DNA from: Spiribacter salilacus
GTDB lineage: Bacteria > Pseudomonadota > Gammaproteobacteria > Nitrococcales > Nitrococcaceae
Reading direction: 5' to 3'
DNA length: 64,000 nucleotides
NCBI RefSeq assembly: GCF_009649225.1
Contig: NZ_WJPP01000004.1
Location: forward strand, 293,575-357,574
Within the stretch, counting starts at the first letter, position 1. Each line of letters begins with the position of its first letter. Made by a program: the position numbers and the translations under genes. Positions 39,949 through 49,168 of the stretch are shown one piece after another. The notes under the pieces are model-generated. The model was not told where the DNA came from, made no database searches, and saw nothing but the letters and a program-made list of their open reading frames with translations.

Positions 39949-40610
39949 GCAGAGGCGAGTTTTACTCTGCCATCGGCGCCAAGAATATTACGCTGCAGCC
40001 AGCCCAGCAAAAGCCCGTAAGCGGGTAGGAAGAGCAGCAGCGAAATAATCAATTTGGAGGCATAATCCACCGCGGCAATTTCAGGCCAATTAGCGGCCAT
40101 AAATGGATCGGGGCTTTGGTAGAAGGCAAGCCCAAAAAAGGCAATTGTGTCGGCAAGATTGCCAAAAATGGTTGATACCGCAGGCGCAATCCACCATCGC
40201 GCAGACTGGCGTAGCCGCTCAAAGATGTGAATGTCGAGCAACTGGCCTAGGGCATAAGCCATAAAGCTGGCCATAGCGATACGGCCAACAAATGCGTTGA
40301 GTTCAAGTAATGCTTGGGCACCCTGAAAACTGCCTTGCTGAAACAGTACGCCTAGCAAATACGAAATAATGAGCGCTGGGCCCATTGATAGGAAAATAAT
40401 GCGCCGAGCCGCTACTTTACCGAAGGTACGTACGGTTAGATCAGTCGCAAGAAAGATAAAGGGGAAGGAAAACGCGCCCCAGGTGGTGTGTACACCCAAA
40501 AGGTTGATAGGGAGCTGAACCAAATAGTTGCTGGCCGCAATAATGCTGATATGAGCAGCAGCTAGAAGCAACAGGGCTTGACGGTATTGATAAGGGGTAA
40601 TCGTTTTCAT
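39945..40610 (-). CDS. yhhQ: Queuosine precursor transporter YhhQ
   Basis: YhhQ imports preQ0 or preQ1 for queuosine synthesis. The 221 residues, about six helices, match E. coli YhhQ closely: SNYLVQLPINLLGVHTTWGAFSFPFIFLATDLTVRTFG and ARRIIFLSMGPALIISYLLG are family signatures, and FNxxGRIAMASFMAYALGQLLDIHIFERLRQ is present. The start ATG at 40610 shares two bases with the opposite start of the MATE gene. The promoter must lie inside the MATE coding sequence; see the TATAAT upstream. Confidence 0.95.
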
Positions 40611-41967
40611 GGCGGCAGATTATAGCAGCAACCCGCGTCGGCAGGTGGCCCACCTTGCCTGGCCGCTGATTCTCTCCAATATCACCGTGCCGCTATTGGG
40701 ATTAGTCGATACCGCCGTGATGGGGCATTTGCCAGATCCGCGTTATTTGGGCGGCGTAACCTTAGGGGCGGTTTTATTTAGTTTCCTGTTTTGGGGCTTT
40801 GGCTTTTTACGCATGGGCACAACAGGCCTAACCGCCCAAGCGCATGGCCGGGCTGATGAGCAAGCGGTATTACGTTTGTTTCTGCAGAGCTTGCTGCTAG
40901 CGGTGGGGATTGGGCTGGTTCTGGTGGTGCTGCATCCGGTGATCATTCCGCTGGGGTTGGCGCTTTTAAGCGGTAGCGAAGCGGTAACTGAGCAGGCGGA
41001 TATTTACGCGCGTGTTCGTATTTTGAGTGCACCGGCTGTACTGGCAAATTATGTGCTGATTGGCTGGTTTTTAGGCCGAGGCGTGAGTCGGGTGACCTTG
41101 CTGTTAATGGTCGTCAATAACCTGATCAATATCGTGCTTGATTTGGTTTTTGTGCTCATGCTGGGAATGGCGACCGCCGGCGTGGCCGCGGCTAGCGTAA
41201 TCGCAGAATATCTAACCACCGCGCTGGGTTTGTCACTAGCCCTTGGGGTGTGGCGTCAGGCCGGCTGGGTAAAAATACCCGGTGTGCTGAGAGACGCCGT
41301 TGGTTATCGACGACTATTATCCGTGAACAGCGCGCTCTTTATTCGTACGCTGTGTCTGCTTTTTGCCTTTGCGTTTTTTCACTCGCAGGGCGCACGTTTA
41401 GGCGATATTACCTTGGCGGGTAATGCGGTTTTACTGCAGTTTGTATTGCTTGCCTCGTATGGGTTAGACGGATTTGCGCATGCCATTGAGTCTTTAGTGG
41501 GTAGGGCAGTGGGCGCGGCTGATTCGCTGAACTATCGCCGAGTCATACGGGCTGGATTTGAGTGGTCGTTAGTCACCGCTTTAACTTTGAGTGCCGGGTT
41601 TTGGTTATTCGGTGAGGGGTTGATTGCCATACTCACCGATCTGCCGGCGGTGCGTGAGCAGGCTAGGCTGTATTTAGCGTGGATGGTGGTAATGCCGATT
41701 GTTGCGGCAATAGCCTATTTGCTTGATGGCATTTTTATTGGTGCCACCCGCACGCGCGAGATGCGCAATACGATGCTCTTATCAGTTGTGGTTGTGTATT
41801 TGCCGTTGTGGTGGGTCACCCAACCGCTAGGCAATCATGGGTTGTGGCTGTCTTTTATTGTTTTTAATGCCGCCCGCGGTGTTTTTTTGGGCACGATTTT
41901 TATTCGTGACTGGCGGCGTCTATCGCAGCAAGCAGACGAGCGTTCTGTTCCGCCGTTCCAATTGTAA
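40609..41967 (+). CDS. MATE-family efflux transporter, DinF-like
   Basis: A 452-residue, twelve-helix Na+ or H+-coupled exporter. HLAWPLILSNITVPLLGLVDTAVMGHL, FGFLRMGTTGLTAQAHGR and the GYDGFAHAIESLVGRAVGA region fit the DinF branch. E. coli dinF is LexA-regulated, but I see no SOS box here. The ATG at 40609 is assigned with AAGGGG 11 nt upstream; it overlaps the opposite start of yhhQ by 2 bp. The 3' end overlaps hisC by 68 bp tail-to-tail, the largest convergent overlap in the window. Confidence 0.88.
   Translation: MAADYSSNPRRQVAHLAWPLILSNITVPLLGLVDTAVMGHLPDPRYLGGVTLGAVLFSFLFWGFGFLRMGTTGLTAQAHGRADEQAVLRLFLQSLLLAVGIGLVLVVLHPVIIPLGLALLSGSEAVTEQADIYARVRILSAPAVLANYVLIGWFLGRGVSRVTLLLMVVNNLINIVLDLVFVLMLGMATAGVAAASVIAEYLTTALGLSLALGVWRQAGWVKIPGVLRDAVGYRRLLSVNSALFIRTLCLLFAFAFFHSQGARLGDITLAGNAVLLQFVLLASYGLDGFAHAIESLVGRAVGAADSLNYRRVIRAGFEWSLVTALTLSAGFWLFGEGLIAILTDLPAVREQARLYLAWMVVMPIVAAIAYLLDGIFIGATRTREMRNTMLLSVVVVYLPLWWVTQPLGNHGLWLSFIVFNAARGVFLGTIFIRDWRRLSQQADERSVPPFQL
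40619..40627 (-). promoter_or_regulatory. yhhQ extended -10 element
   Basis: On the minus strand TGCTATAAT is a perfect extended -10 (TGnTATAAT) ending 8 nt before the yhhQ ATG, within the MATE coding region. No good -35 is present. Transcription would start 1-3 nt before or at the start codon. Confidence 0.5.
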
Positions 41968-42976
41968 TGCGCAGGCAATTGTTAAGCGCAGGCGTGTCGA
42001 AATAGCGCACTAAGATGCCTGCCTCTTTAAGCGCTAAATACAGGGTATGAGCGCTTTGGGTGGCCTGATTCGGTACCCTCGCCAGACAGAAGTTGGTTTG
42101 ACTATCCGGTACCGTAAATCCGCGTTTGCGTAATTCGCCAACAAGCTTTTCGCGATTTTCTCGAACCATCGCCCATCCCGCTGAAAAGCTCTCTCGGTGT
42201 GCTAGAGCGGTGGCACCCACTCGATCAGCAATTGCATCGACACTAAAGCTGTCGCGCGTTTTTGTTGCGATAGGGGTGATGAGGTTGGTTGGGCCAATGC
42301 CATAGCCCAGGCGCAACCCTGCTAACGAATATCCCTTCGACAATGTTCTTAAAATCAGCAAGTTGTTGTGCTGTTTAATAAGCGGCACGAGATTGTGGCT
42401 TGGGTCAGCAAAATCGACGTACGCCTCGTCAACCATCAGCACGCCATCTAGCGCATCGGCTAACGCCGCGATAGTGTCTTTTTTCAGCAGCTGACCGCTA
42501 GGCGCATGGGGGTTAACCACTAAAGTGAGTGCCACACCCGCTGCATTCATCTGCTGAGCAAAATCAGTCGGTAATTGCCAGTGATCGGTTAACTTGGCTT
42601 TGACAACGGGGCTGCCATGAATAGCGGCGGCGGTAAGGTACAGTGAATAACTGGGGTCAGCAATGCCCACGGGCTGGCCGGGTTCAACAAACGTGGTCAG
42701 CGCAAGGCGAATGAGTTCATCACCGCCATTCGTGGTTACGATTTGTTCAGATGAAACGCCATGGCAGCGAGCCGCCGCATCACGAAAACCGGCGGCAGCA
42801 GGGGAGGGGTAGCGCCGCAGATCCTCTGGTTGGACCTCTCCTAATGCAGCCATTACGGCCGCTGGTGGGGGGTAAGGATTTTCATTGGTGTTGAGCTTGA
42901 TGGTGTGCGCATCAGTCGGCTGTTCACCTGGCACGTAGCCTGCCATTTGCTGAATGTTTTTGCGCTCGTATTGCAT
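41900..42976 (-). CDS. hisC: Histidinol-phosphate aminotransferase
   Basis: A 358-residue class I/II PLP enzyme that transaminates imidazole-acetol phosphate. The PLP lysine is in RTLSKGYSLAGLRLGYGIG, and the N-terminus (NIQQMAGYVPGEQP...KLNTNENPYPPPAAV) and the YVDFADPSHNLVPLI segment are typical. The start at 42976 (MQYERKN) is chosen; more upstream in-frame residues run through the intergenic region into a divergent gene. No other his genes are nearby, so this may be a second, stand-alone copy (hisC2-type) or a paralogue acting on aromatic amino acids. Its end overlaps the MATE gene. Confidence 0.9.
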   Translation of the reverse strand: MQYERKNIQQMAGYVPGEQPTDAHTIKLNTNENPYPPPAAVMAALGEVQPEDLRRYPSPAAAGFRDAAARCHGVSSEQIVTTNGGDELIRLALTTFVEPGQPVGIADPSYSLYLTAAAIHGSPVVKAKLTDHWQLPTDFAQQMNAAGVALTLVVNPHAPSGQLLKKDTIAALADALDGVLMVDEAYVDFADPSHNLVPLIKQHNNLLILRTLSKGYSLAGLRLGYGIGPTNLITPIATKTRDSFSVDAIADRVGATALAHRESFSAGWAMVRENREKLVGELRKRGFTVPDSQTNFCLARVPNQATQSAHTLYLALKEAGILVRYFDTPALNNCLRITIGTAEQNARLLAAIDAASHE

Positions 42977-43011
42977 GCGCACATGATAACCCAAAGAAGA
43001 CAGATAAACGG

Positions 43012-43035
43012 TATAATCTGTACCATACCGGTACA
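43012..43035 (+). promoter_or_regulatory. Promoter of the iron permease with overlapping inverted repeat
   Basis: TATAAT at 43012-43017 is a perfect -10, and the inverted repeat TGTACC-ATACC-GGTACA (43019-43035) sits at the expected transcription start. Its position suits a repressor operator. It is not a good Fur box, so the regulator is open. The 5' leader before the TTG start would be about 44 nt. Confidence 0.5.
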
Positions 43036-43067
43036 CAATCACACTTTTGCTGCTGGAGAAATTTGCC

Positions 43068-44762
43068 TTGAGCACCACTGCGCATACTTTGCCCCCGCTG
43101 GCGCGCTTGCTGCTTGGATTTAGGCGTTCGGGTTTCTGGCCGATCATGACGGTGGTCGTTGCCCTATTTGTTGCGATGCCGGTGTTGACCATCCTTGTGC
43201 AGGTTTTCTCACCCTCTCCAGAAATTTGGTCTCACTTAGCCTCCACCGTTTTGCCTCGTTATTTATTGAATACGCTGGGGCTTGTGGTGGGTGTCGGTGT
43301 TGGGGTGCTGATTATTGGGGTGGGTACCGCGTGGCTGGTTGTGATGTGTCGTTTTCCCGGTCAAAAGATCTTTGAGTGGGCGTTGCTATTGCCGCTGGCC
43401 GTTCCTACTTATGTTATTGCCTATGCCTATACCGACTTTCTGCAGTTTGCCGGCCCGCTACAAACATTTTTGCGTGACCTTTTTGGTTGGGGCGCAGGAG
43501 ATTACTGGTTTCCGCAAGTCCGCTCGTTAGGTGGTGCCATTACGTTGTTATCGCTGGTGCTCTATCCCTATGTTTATTTGCTAACGCGTGCGGCTTTTCT
43601 TGAACAGTCGGTCTGTGTGCTTGAAGTGGGGCGTACGCTGGGTAGGGCGCCTTGGAAGTTATTCTCTACGGTTGCCGTGCCATTGGCGCGGCCGGCTATT
43701 GTTGGTGGCGCCGCGCTGGCGTTAATGGAAACGCTGAACGAATTTGGCGCCGTGCAGTTTTTTTCGGTGGATACCTTTACAACGGGCATCTACCGCACCT
43801 GGTTTGGTTTAGGTGAGCAAGCCGCCGCAGCGCAGCTGGCGGGCGTGCTGTTGCTGTTCGTTATGGCGTTATTGCTCCTTGAGCGAATTTCGCGCGGGCG
43901 TGCTCAGTTTTTTCATACCTCCAGCCGTTATCGAGAATTGCCGCGCTATGAGCTAAGTACCGCCAAGCGCTGGGGTGCTTTTGTTGCCTGTAGTCTTCCT
44001 GTGTTGCTGGGCTTTGTGGTGCCAGCGATATTGCTGCTGGAAATGGCATTAACCTATGGTGATGCGCGATTTGGCTGGTCGTTTTTACCGTATATTTTTA
44101 ATAGCGTTAGTTTAGCGGTGGCAGCCGCCTTGGGCGCGGTGGGGCTGGCAGTGTTGTTGTCTTATGGGGTGCGAATGGCCCCTTCGCCAATGACAACGGC
44201 TGCCGTGCGAGTTGCCTCGATGGGTTATGCCATTCCCGGTGCGGTCATCGCGGTGGGTATTCTAATTCCGCTGGCGTGGCTCGATCAGCGTATTTATGGA
44301 TTGCTTGAAGGGCAGTTTGGCTGGACCGTTGGTCTTGTGCTGACGGGTACCGGCATCGCCCTCGTGTACGCTTATCTGGTGCGCTTTTTGGCGGTTTCTT
44401 ACAACGCCGTTCAAGCCAGTTTAACGAAGGTTACGCCGAGCATGGATGCGGCATCGCGCACGCTTGGCCGCACCCCGGGTGGCACGCTTCGGCGTGTACA
44501 TGCGCCCATTATGCGCGGTAGCCTGCTGGCAGCGGGTATTTTAGTTTTTGTGGACGTGATGAAAGAGTTGCCCGCCACGATTATTCTGCGGCCGTTTGAT
44601 TTCACAACATTGGCGGTTCGCTCATACGAGCTGGCATCTGATGAGCGCTTGAGTCAGGCCTCAACCGCCTCGCTGGCAATTGTGTTAGTCGGGATATTGC
44701 CGGTTATCTTACTCAGCCGAGCCATGCGGCGCTCTCGCCCCGGTCATGCGGAGAGCAGTTAA
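43068..44762 (+). CDS. Ferric iron ABC transporter permease (FbpB/SfuB-like)
   Basis: A 564-residue protein with two fused six-helix permease halves, as in the FbpB/SfuB/HitB family. Each half has an EAA-type loop (EVGRTLGRAPWKLFSTVAVPLARPAIVGG and DAASRTLGRTPGGTLRRVHAPIMRGSLLA) that docks on the ATPase. A TTG start at 43068 is chosen since GGAGAA precedes it by 7 nt and no ATG sits suitably; a TTG at 43047 is an alternative. It is divergent from hisC and convergent, by 4 bp, with the ATPase gene, an unusual split for this family. Confidence 0.88.
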   Translation: MSTTAHTLPPLARLLLGFRRSGFWPIMTVVVALFVAMPVLTILVQVFSPSPEIWSHLASTVLPRYLLNTLGLVVGVGVGVLIIGVGTAWLVVMCRFPGQKIFEWALLLPLAVPTYVIAYAYTDFLQFAGPLQTFLRDLFGWGAGDYWFPQVRSLGGAITLLSLVLYPYVYLLTRAAFLEQSVCVLEVGRTLGRAPWKLFSTVAVPLARPAIVGGAALALMETLNEFGAVQFFSVDTFTTGIYRTWFGLGEQAAAAQLAGVLLLFVMALLLLERISRGRAQFFHTSSRYRELPRYELSTAKRWGAFVACSLPVLLGFVVPAILLLEMALTYGDARFGWSFLPYIFNSVSLAVAAALGAVGLAVLLSYGVRMAPSPMTTAAVRVASMGYAIPGAVIAVGILIPLAWLDQRIYGLLEGQFGWTVGLVLTGTGIALVYAYLVRFLAVSYNAVQASLTKVTPSMDAASRTLGRTPGGTLRRVHAPIMRGSLLAAGILVFVDVMKELPATIILRPFDFTTLAVRSYELASDERLSQASTASLAIVLVGILPVILLSRAMRRSRPGHAESS

Positions 44763-45898
44763 AGCGGAAAGATAAACGCTTGGCTAGGGTCAAGATGAAT
44801 GGCAATGGGGTCGTTGCGATCCGGTAAAAAAACACCAGGCATGTGGGCATGCATATGATATTCATCGTTGCCTTGATGCACGCACAGGTGAATAAAACTT
44901 GCGCCACTCAGTAGACGAGACATTAAAACATGGCTGCGTGTGTGATCTTTAGGCCCGGCGAGTTTTTCAATGCTCAGTGCTTCTGGCCGAATCAACACCT
45001 GTACCGGAGCGCCGTCAGGTAAATGTTTGGCCTCAATCGGGCCAAGCGGGGTGTCTACCCGCCCATCCACCACAACGCCACGTAGCTCATTGACATCGCC
45101 AAAAAATCGCACCACGAACGGATCTTGTGGGTTGCAGTAAATATCAGTTGGGCTGCCCTGCTGAACAATCATGCCATCACGCATAACTGCGATTCGGTCG
45201 GCCATAAAAAGGGCTTCTTCGGGATCATGCGTGACTAATAAAGTGGCGGTGCCATTGCGTTTTAGTAGATGCAGCGTGTCGTCGCGAATACGATCGCGCA
45301 GGCGGGCATCTAAACCAGAGAAAGGCTCATCTAAAAGCATAATTCGGGGTGAGGTGGCCAGTGCGCGCGCTAGGGCAACGCGTTGTTGCTGGCCGCCTGA
45401 TAGTACATGCGGATAGCTCTCGGCGAATGGTGCTAAGCCAAGCTGCGCTAAAAGCGCGCGCGAGCGTTGATCGCGTTCTTTGGGCGAGAGCTTAGGAAGA
45501 CCAAAGCCCACATTTTCTAGCACGCTTAGGTGCGGGAAAAGCACGGCATCTTGAAATACTAATCCAACATGCCGCTGTTCGGGTGGCGTCCAAGCGCTGG
45601 TATGCGAGTCAGACATCACCTGACTCCCAATTCTAACGCGCCCTTGCTGTGGTCTCTCTAGCCCAGCGGCAAAGCGTAATAACGTAGTTTTGCCACAGCC
45701 AGAGGGGCCTAATAGGCAAAGCAGTTCCTCGGGTTCAACGCTTAAATTAATATCGCGAGCCGCAGTGACCGTATCAAACGAATGGCTGATGTGCTCTAGG
45801 CTAAGCGCGTCGCCACTGGGAGCAGGGCAGGGCGCAGTAACTGCGGCGACACCGCCAGCAGGAAAACGGGAGACAAGTGATTCTTGGTTTGCGCTCAT
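44759..45898 (-). CDS. Ferric iron ABC transporter ATPase (FbpC-like)
   Basis: A 379-residue ABC ATPase with Walker A GPSGCGKTTLLRFAAGLE, signature LSGGQQQRVALARALA, Walker B IMLLDEPFSGLD, His switch LLVTHDPEEALFMADRI, and a C-terminal TOBE-like domain (VLIRPEALSIEKLAGPKDHTRSHVLMSRLLSGASFIHLCV) as in FbpC. The ATG at 45898 (MSANQESL) is preferred; a TTG at 45934 would extend into a Fur-like site. It faces fbpA with about 100 bp between and the permease tail-to-tail, 4 bp overlap. Function assigned from companions in the same locus. Confidence 0.87.
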   Translation of the reverse strand: MSANQESLVSRFPAGGVAAVTAPCPAPSGDALSLEHISHSFDTVTAARDINLSVEPEELLCLLGPSGCGKTTLLRFAAGLERPQQGRVRIGSQVMSDSHTSAWTPPEQRHVGLVFQDAVLFPHLSVLENVGFGLPKLSPKERDQRSRALLAQLGLAPFAESYPHVLSGGQQQRVALARALATSPRIMLLDEPFSGLDARLRDRIRDDTLHLLKRNGTATLLVTHDPEEALFMADRIAVMRDGMIVQQGSPTDIYCNPQDPFVVRFFGDVNELRGVVVDGRVDTPLGPIEAKHLPDGAPVQVLIRPEALSIEKLAGPKDHTRSHVLMSRLLSGASFIHLCVHQGNDEYHMHAHMPGVFLPDRNDPIAIHLDPSQAFIFPL

Positions 45899-45930
45899 GG
45901 CTTTAGTGTCGGTGATTGAGGGTCTTGTTT

Positions 45931-45949
45931 GCAAGTCATTCTCATTTTC
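45931..45949 (-). promoter_or_regulatory. Fur-like box 1
   Basis: Minus-strand hexamers GAAAAT-GAGAAT-G-ACTTGC compared with GATAAT-GATAAT-C-ATTATC match at 5, 5 and 3 of 6 positions. It lies just upstream of the FbpC-like gene and is weaker than box 2. Confidence 0.45.
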
Positions 45950-45963
45950 GCTAGCATTGACTT

Positions 45964-45982
45964 GCTAATGAGAATTATTCGC
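45964..45982 (+). promoter_or_regulatory. Fur-like box 2, upstream of the iron-binding protein
   Basis: GCTAAT-GAGAAT-T-ATTCGC matches the Fur 6-6-1-6 consensus at 14 of 18 scored positions (5, 5 and 4). It immediately follows and overlaps a candidate -35 (TTGACT at 45957). Together with box 1 it makes a divergent, Fur-controlled region for uptake of iron. Confidence 0.65.
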
Positions 45983-45999
45983 AAATAGGAGTTGATCAC

Positions 46000-47025
46000 A
46001 TGTTTCCCGTTAAACGTTTGTCGGTGGTGGGTGTTGGCGCAGCGATGATGCTGAGCTCGGCCGCAGCGATGAGTGCTGAGCTGAATATTTATTCCGCTAG
46101 GCATTATGATTCAGATGAGCAGCTTTACTCCATGTTTACTGAGCGTACGGGCATAGAGGTAAACATACTGCAAGGTAACTCAGACCAACTGATTGAGCGG
46201 ATTGAAAGAGAAGGCGCCGCCAGCCCGGCGGATATCCTGCTCACGGTGGATGCGGGTGTTTTGCATCGTGCCGAAACCAAAGGCCTGTTTGCACCGGCGG
46301 AGTCTGAGGTGCTGATGTCACGGCTTCCAGAAACATTTCGGGATCCTGACAACCTGTGGTTTGGTTTTAGTCAACGTGTAAGAGTTGTGTATTACGATAC
46401 TGAGCGTTACTCAGAGCCGCCACTCAGCCGTTATGAAGAATTGGCAGATGATCGGTTTGAGGGCGAAATTTGTATTCGCTCCTCCAGCAATATCTATAAC
46501 CAGTCGCTCATTGCCGCATTTATCGATATTTACGGTGAAGAAGAAACCGAGGCGTGGTCTGCCGGGCTGATGGATAATCTGGCCCGCTCGCCGCAGGGCG
46601 GTGACACGGATCAGATTCGGGCGCTGGCCGCCGGAGAGTGCAGTATCGCGGTGGGTAACCACTATTACTGGGTTCGTCTTTCACTATCCGATGATCCCGC
46701 GGATCGTGCCGTTGCTGAGCGAGCGGGGGTTATTTTCCCCAATCAGGAAGATCGCGGTACGCACAGCAACATAGCTGGCGCGGGTATGGTGGCTAATGCG
46801 CCTAACCCTGAATCGGCCGTGGCATTCCTTGAGTTCTTGGCTTCGGACGAAGCGCAAAGGCTCTTTAGCATGGGTAATAATGAATTTCCTGTGGTTGAGG
46901 GTGTAGAGCCTGTGGAAGCCATTCAGCCTTGGGTTGAGCTAAAAACAGACCCATTGAATGTGAGCCGCTTAGGTGAAAATAATCCAGCAGCGGTTCGTCT
47001 GATGGATCGCGTCGGCTGGCGTTAA
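46000..47025 (+). CDS. Ferric iron ABC transporter substrate-binding protein (FbpA/FutA-like)
   Basis: The 341-residue periplasmic receptor begins with a signal peptide (KRLSVVGVGAAMMLSSAAAMSA) and has SAELNIYSARHYDSDEQLYSMF and NLWFGFSQRVRVVYYDTE. The paired Tyr ligands appear in VGNHYYWVRLS, which fits the Tyr-based iron coordination of class II ferric binding proteins. It has a Fur-like box 18 bp before the start codon and an AGGAG-like ribosome site (TAGGAG). It pairs with the split permease and ATPase genes. Confidence 0.93.
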   Translation: MFPVKRLSVVGVGAAMMLSSAAAMSAELNIYSARHYDSDEQLYSMFTERTGIEVNILQGNSDQLIERIEREGAASPADILLTVDAGVLHRAETKGLFAPAESEVLMSRLPETFRDPDNLWFGFSQRVRVVYYDTERYSEPPLSRYEELADDRFEGEICIRSSSNIYNQSLIAAFIDIYGEEETEAWSAGLMDNLARSPQGGDTDQIRALAAGECSIAVGNHYYWVRLSLSDDPADRAVAERAGVIFPNQEDRGTHSNIAGAGMVANAPNPESAVAFLEFLASDEAQRLFSMGNNEFPVVEGVEPVEAIQPWVELKTDPLNVSRLGENNPAAVRLMDRVGWR

Positions 47026-47118
47026 TCCACTAAGCGCAGCCATTGCGCGAAACGAATGCGCCTGTTGTGTGTCTACTTTTTAGGCACATAATGGGCGCTT
47101 CGCGTTTTAGGAGATTTT

Positions 47119-47898
47119 ATGGACATGGCGGGTATTCCGATTCTTGTCGTCGCAGTCGTTATTTTGGGCATTATCATTGCCTCGTTTCGAGTTTTCCGCG
47201 AGTACGAGCGAGGTGTTGTGTTTTTGCTGGGGCGGTTTTGGAAAGTCAAAGGGCCTGGGCTTCGCCTAGTTATTCCGGTTATTCAGCAGGCGGTAAAAAT
47301 TGATTTGCGGGTGATTACGCTCGATGTGCCTTCGCAAGACGTCATCTCCAAAGATAACGTAACGGTCAAGGTAAACGCTGTTCTTTATTATCGCGTGGTC
47401 GATCCGGAGCGAGCGGTTATTCATGTTGAAGATTTTGCTGCGGCAACAAGCCAGTTGGCACAAACCACCTTGCGTTCGGTGCTCGGTAAGCATGATCTTG
47501 ATGAAATGCTCTCAGAGCGCGATAAGCTTAATGAAGATATTCAAACCATCCTCGATGCCCAAACGGATGCGTGGGGCATTAAGGTGGCGAACGTCGAAAT
47601 TAAGCATGTCGATTTAGATGAGTCGATGATTCGTGCGATTGCTCGGCAGGCCGAAGCAGAGCGTAATCGTCGCGCAAAGGTTATTCACGCGCAGGGTGAA
47701 TATGAGGCGTCTCAGCAAATCCTTCGGGCAGCTGATGTGCTCTCTACCAACCCGCAGGCCATTCAGCTGCGGTATCTACAAACGTTGAGCGATATTTCGG
47801 TGGATAACGCGTCAACCATCGTCTTCCCGCTACCATTAGAAATGCTCAGGGGTTTTGCCGAAAAAGCGGTAAGCGCTGGCAGCGAGAAGAGTGACTGA
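47119..47898 (+). CDS. Slipin, SPFH/stomatin-family membrane protein
   Basis: A 259-residue protein with one N-terminal membrane helix ([17 protein letters not shown]), an SPFH domain ([73 protein letters not shown]) and a coiled tail ending [11 protein letters not shown]. Bacterial slipins form membrane microdomain scaffolds, usually encoded next to an NfeD-type partner. No NfeD gene is adjacent here; instead xerD follows with an 8-bp overlap. AGGAG precedes the ATG by 4-8 nt. Confidence 0.9.
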   Translation: MDMAGIPILVVAVVILGIIIASFRVFREYERGVVFLLGRFWKVKGPGLRLVIPVIQQAVKIDLRVITLDVPSQDVISKDNVTVKVNAVLYYRVVDPERAVIHVEDFAAATSQLAQTTLRSVLGKHDLDEMLSERDKLNEDIQTILDAQTDAWGIKVANVEIKHVDLDESMIRAIARQAEAERNRRAKVIHAQGEYEASQQILRAADVLSTNPQAIQLRYLQTLSDISVDNASTIVFPLPLEMLRGFAEKAVSAGSEKSD

Positions 47899-48790
47899 CC
47901 CCGCCGATCGCATTACCGCATTTGTGGATGCGGTGTGGATGGAGCGCGGGCTAGCGGATAATACGCTAGCTGCCTATCGTAGCGACCTGCAGGGATTTGT
48001 GGCGTGGCTTCAAGCAGCGGGCCACTCGCCAGATCTTTTTAAAGTCAGCCGGGCCGAAGTGATGGGCTATTTGGCGGCGCGCGTGGCTGAGGGGTCAAGC
48101 CGCCGCACTAGCGCTCGCCTGCTCTCAAGCTTACGCGCCTTTTATCGTTATGCTGCACGCACCGGAAAGCTCACCGACGACCCCACAGCGCAGGTTGAGC
48201 CACCCAAAGCCGATCGGCCCCTGCCCGATGCACTCACCGAAGCTGAAGTTGAAGCGTTGCTGGGGGCGCCGGATCGCTCTACGTCTATAGGCCAGCGCGA
48301 TCACTGCATGCTCGAGGTGCTCTATGCGACCGGGCTACGCGTGTCTGAGCTGATTGGTCTGCGCCTTGATCAAATGAACTTACAACAGGGTGTGGTAAGA
48401 ATTATTGGCAAGGGCGGTAAGGAGCGATTAGTCCCGCTGGGAGAAGAAGCCGTGACGGCGGTTGAGCAGTATTTGCTGAATGTTCGGCCCGAGTTGGCTA
48501 GGGGCTCAGGCAGCCCGTTGGTTTTTTTAACCGCACGCGGGGCGGGGATGACACGTCAAGCCTTTTGGTATCGTATTAAGCACTACGCGCTGAGCGCCGG
48601 TATTCGTAAGGCCCTATCGCCGCATACCCTACGGCATTCGTTTGCTACCCACTTACTGAATCACGGTGCAGACATCCGCGTGGTGCAGATGTTACTCGGG
48701 CATAGTGATATTTCGACCACGCAGGTTTACACCCACGTGGCCCGAGCACGGCTTCAAGCGTTACACAAAGCCCACCATCCAAGGGGTTAG
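47891..48790 (+). CDS. xerD: Site-specific tyrosine recombinase XerD
   Basis: XerD with XerC resolves chromosome dimers at dif, activated by FtsK (encoded at about 35.3-37.6 kb here). The 299-residue length is standard. An N-terminal SAM-like domain is followed by the catalytic residues: Arg in [12 protein letters not shown], Lys in [12 protein letters not shown], His-x-x-Arg in [29 protein letters not shown], and Tyr in TQVYTHV. The GTG at 47891 overlaps slipin by 8 bp; a GAGAAGA purine run precedes it. Nothing suggests a phage integrase. Confidence 0.94.
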   Translation: MTDPADRITAFVDAVWMERGLADNTLAAYRSDLQGFVAWLQAAGHSPDLFKVSRAEVMGYLAARVAEGSSRRTSARLLSSLRAFYRYAARTGKLTDDPTAQVEPPKADRPLPDALTEAEVEALLGAPDRSTSIGQRDHCMLEVLYATGLRVSELIGLRLDQMNLQQGVVRIIGKGGKERLVPLGEEAVTAVEQYLLNVRPELARGSGSPLVFLTARGAGMTRQAFWYRIKHYALSAGIRKALSPHTLRHSFATHLLNHGADIRVVQMLLGHSDISTTQVYTHVARARLQALHKAHHPRG

Positions 48791-48802
48791 CGATCTTATA
48801 AG

Positions 48803-49126
48803 CTACCGCTCGAGATGCTGTAGCTTGTCGGGCTTGCCGTCCCACTCTTCTGCGTCTGCCGGTGGATCTTTGGCCTCAGTAATGACGGGCCAGTTCTGCG
48901 ATAGCTCTGCATTAAGCTCAAGGAAATGCTCCATTTCCTTTGGCAGGTCATCTTCTGAGTAAATGGCCTCCGCTGGGCATTCTGGCTCGCAAAGGGTGCA
49001 GTCTATGCATTCGTCGGGGTCAATTGCCAAAAAGTTAGGCCCCTCATGGAAACAATCAACCGGACACACCTCAACGCAATCGGTGTATTTACACTTGATA
49101 CAATTTTCAGTTACTACATAAGTCAT
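48803..49126 (-). CDS. fdxA: Seven-iron ferredoxin FdxA
   Basis: A 107-residue [3Fe-4S][4Fe-4S] ferredoxin. The nine Cys (positions 9, 12, 17, 21, 25, 40, 43, 46, 50 of the reading [19 protein letters not shown]... [13 protein letters not shown]) match the Azotobacter FdI pattern shifted by one. The acidic tail is family-typical. It follows mutS in the same direction with a 42-bp gap, the usual mutS-fdxA order in pseudomonads and relatives. Confidence 0.96.
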   Translation of the reverse strand: MTYVVTENCIKCKYTDCVEVCPVDCFHEGPNFLAIDPDECIDCTLCEPECPAEAIYSEDDLPKEMEHFLELNAELSQNWPVITEAKDPPADAEEWDGKPDKLQHLER

Positions 49127-49168
49127 ACCGGCATCCTAGGGCCGTTGGTTTGGCGCATCAACCTACGC

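Noticed and set aside
40610..40640. PreQ1 riboswitch before yhhQ
   Set aside because: There is no untranslated leader: the start codon is 2 bp from the opposite gene and a -10 ends 8 nt before it.
40609..41967. SOS control of the DinF-like exporter
   Set aside because: E. coli dinF is LexA-controlled, but no CTG-N10-CAG site with AT-rich core is seen upstream here.
47891..48790. Phage integrase or mobile element
   Set aside because: Length and sequence fit housekeeping XerD and nothing else phage-like is nearby.
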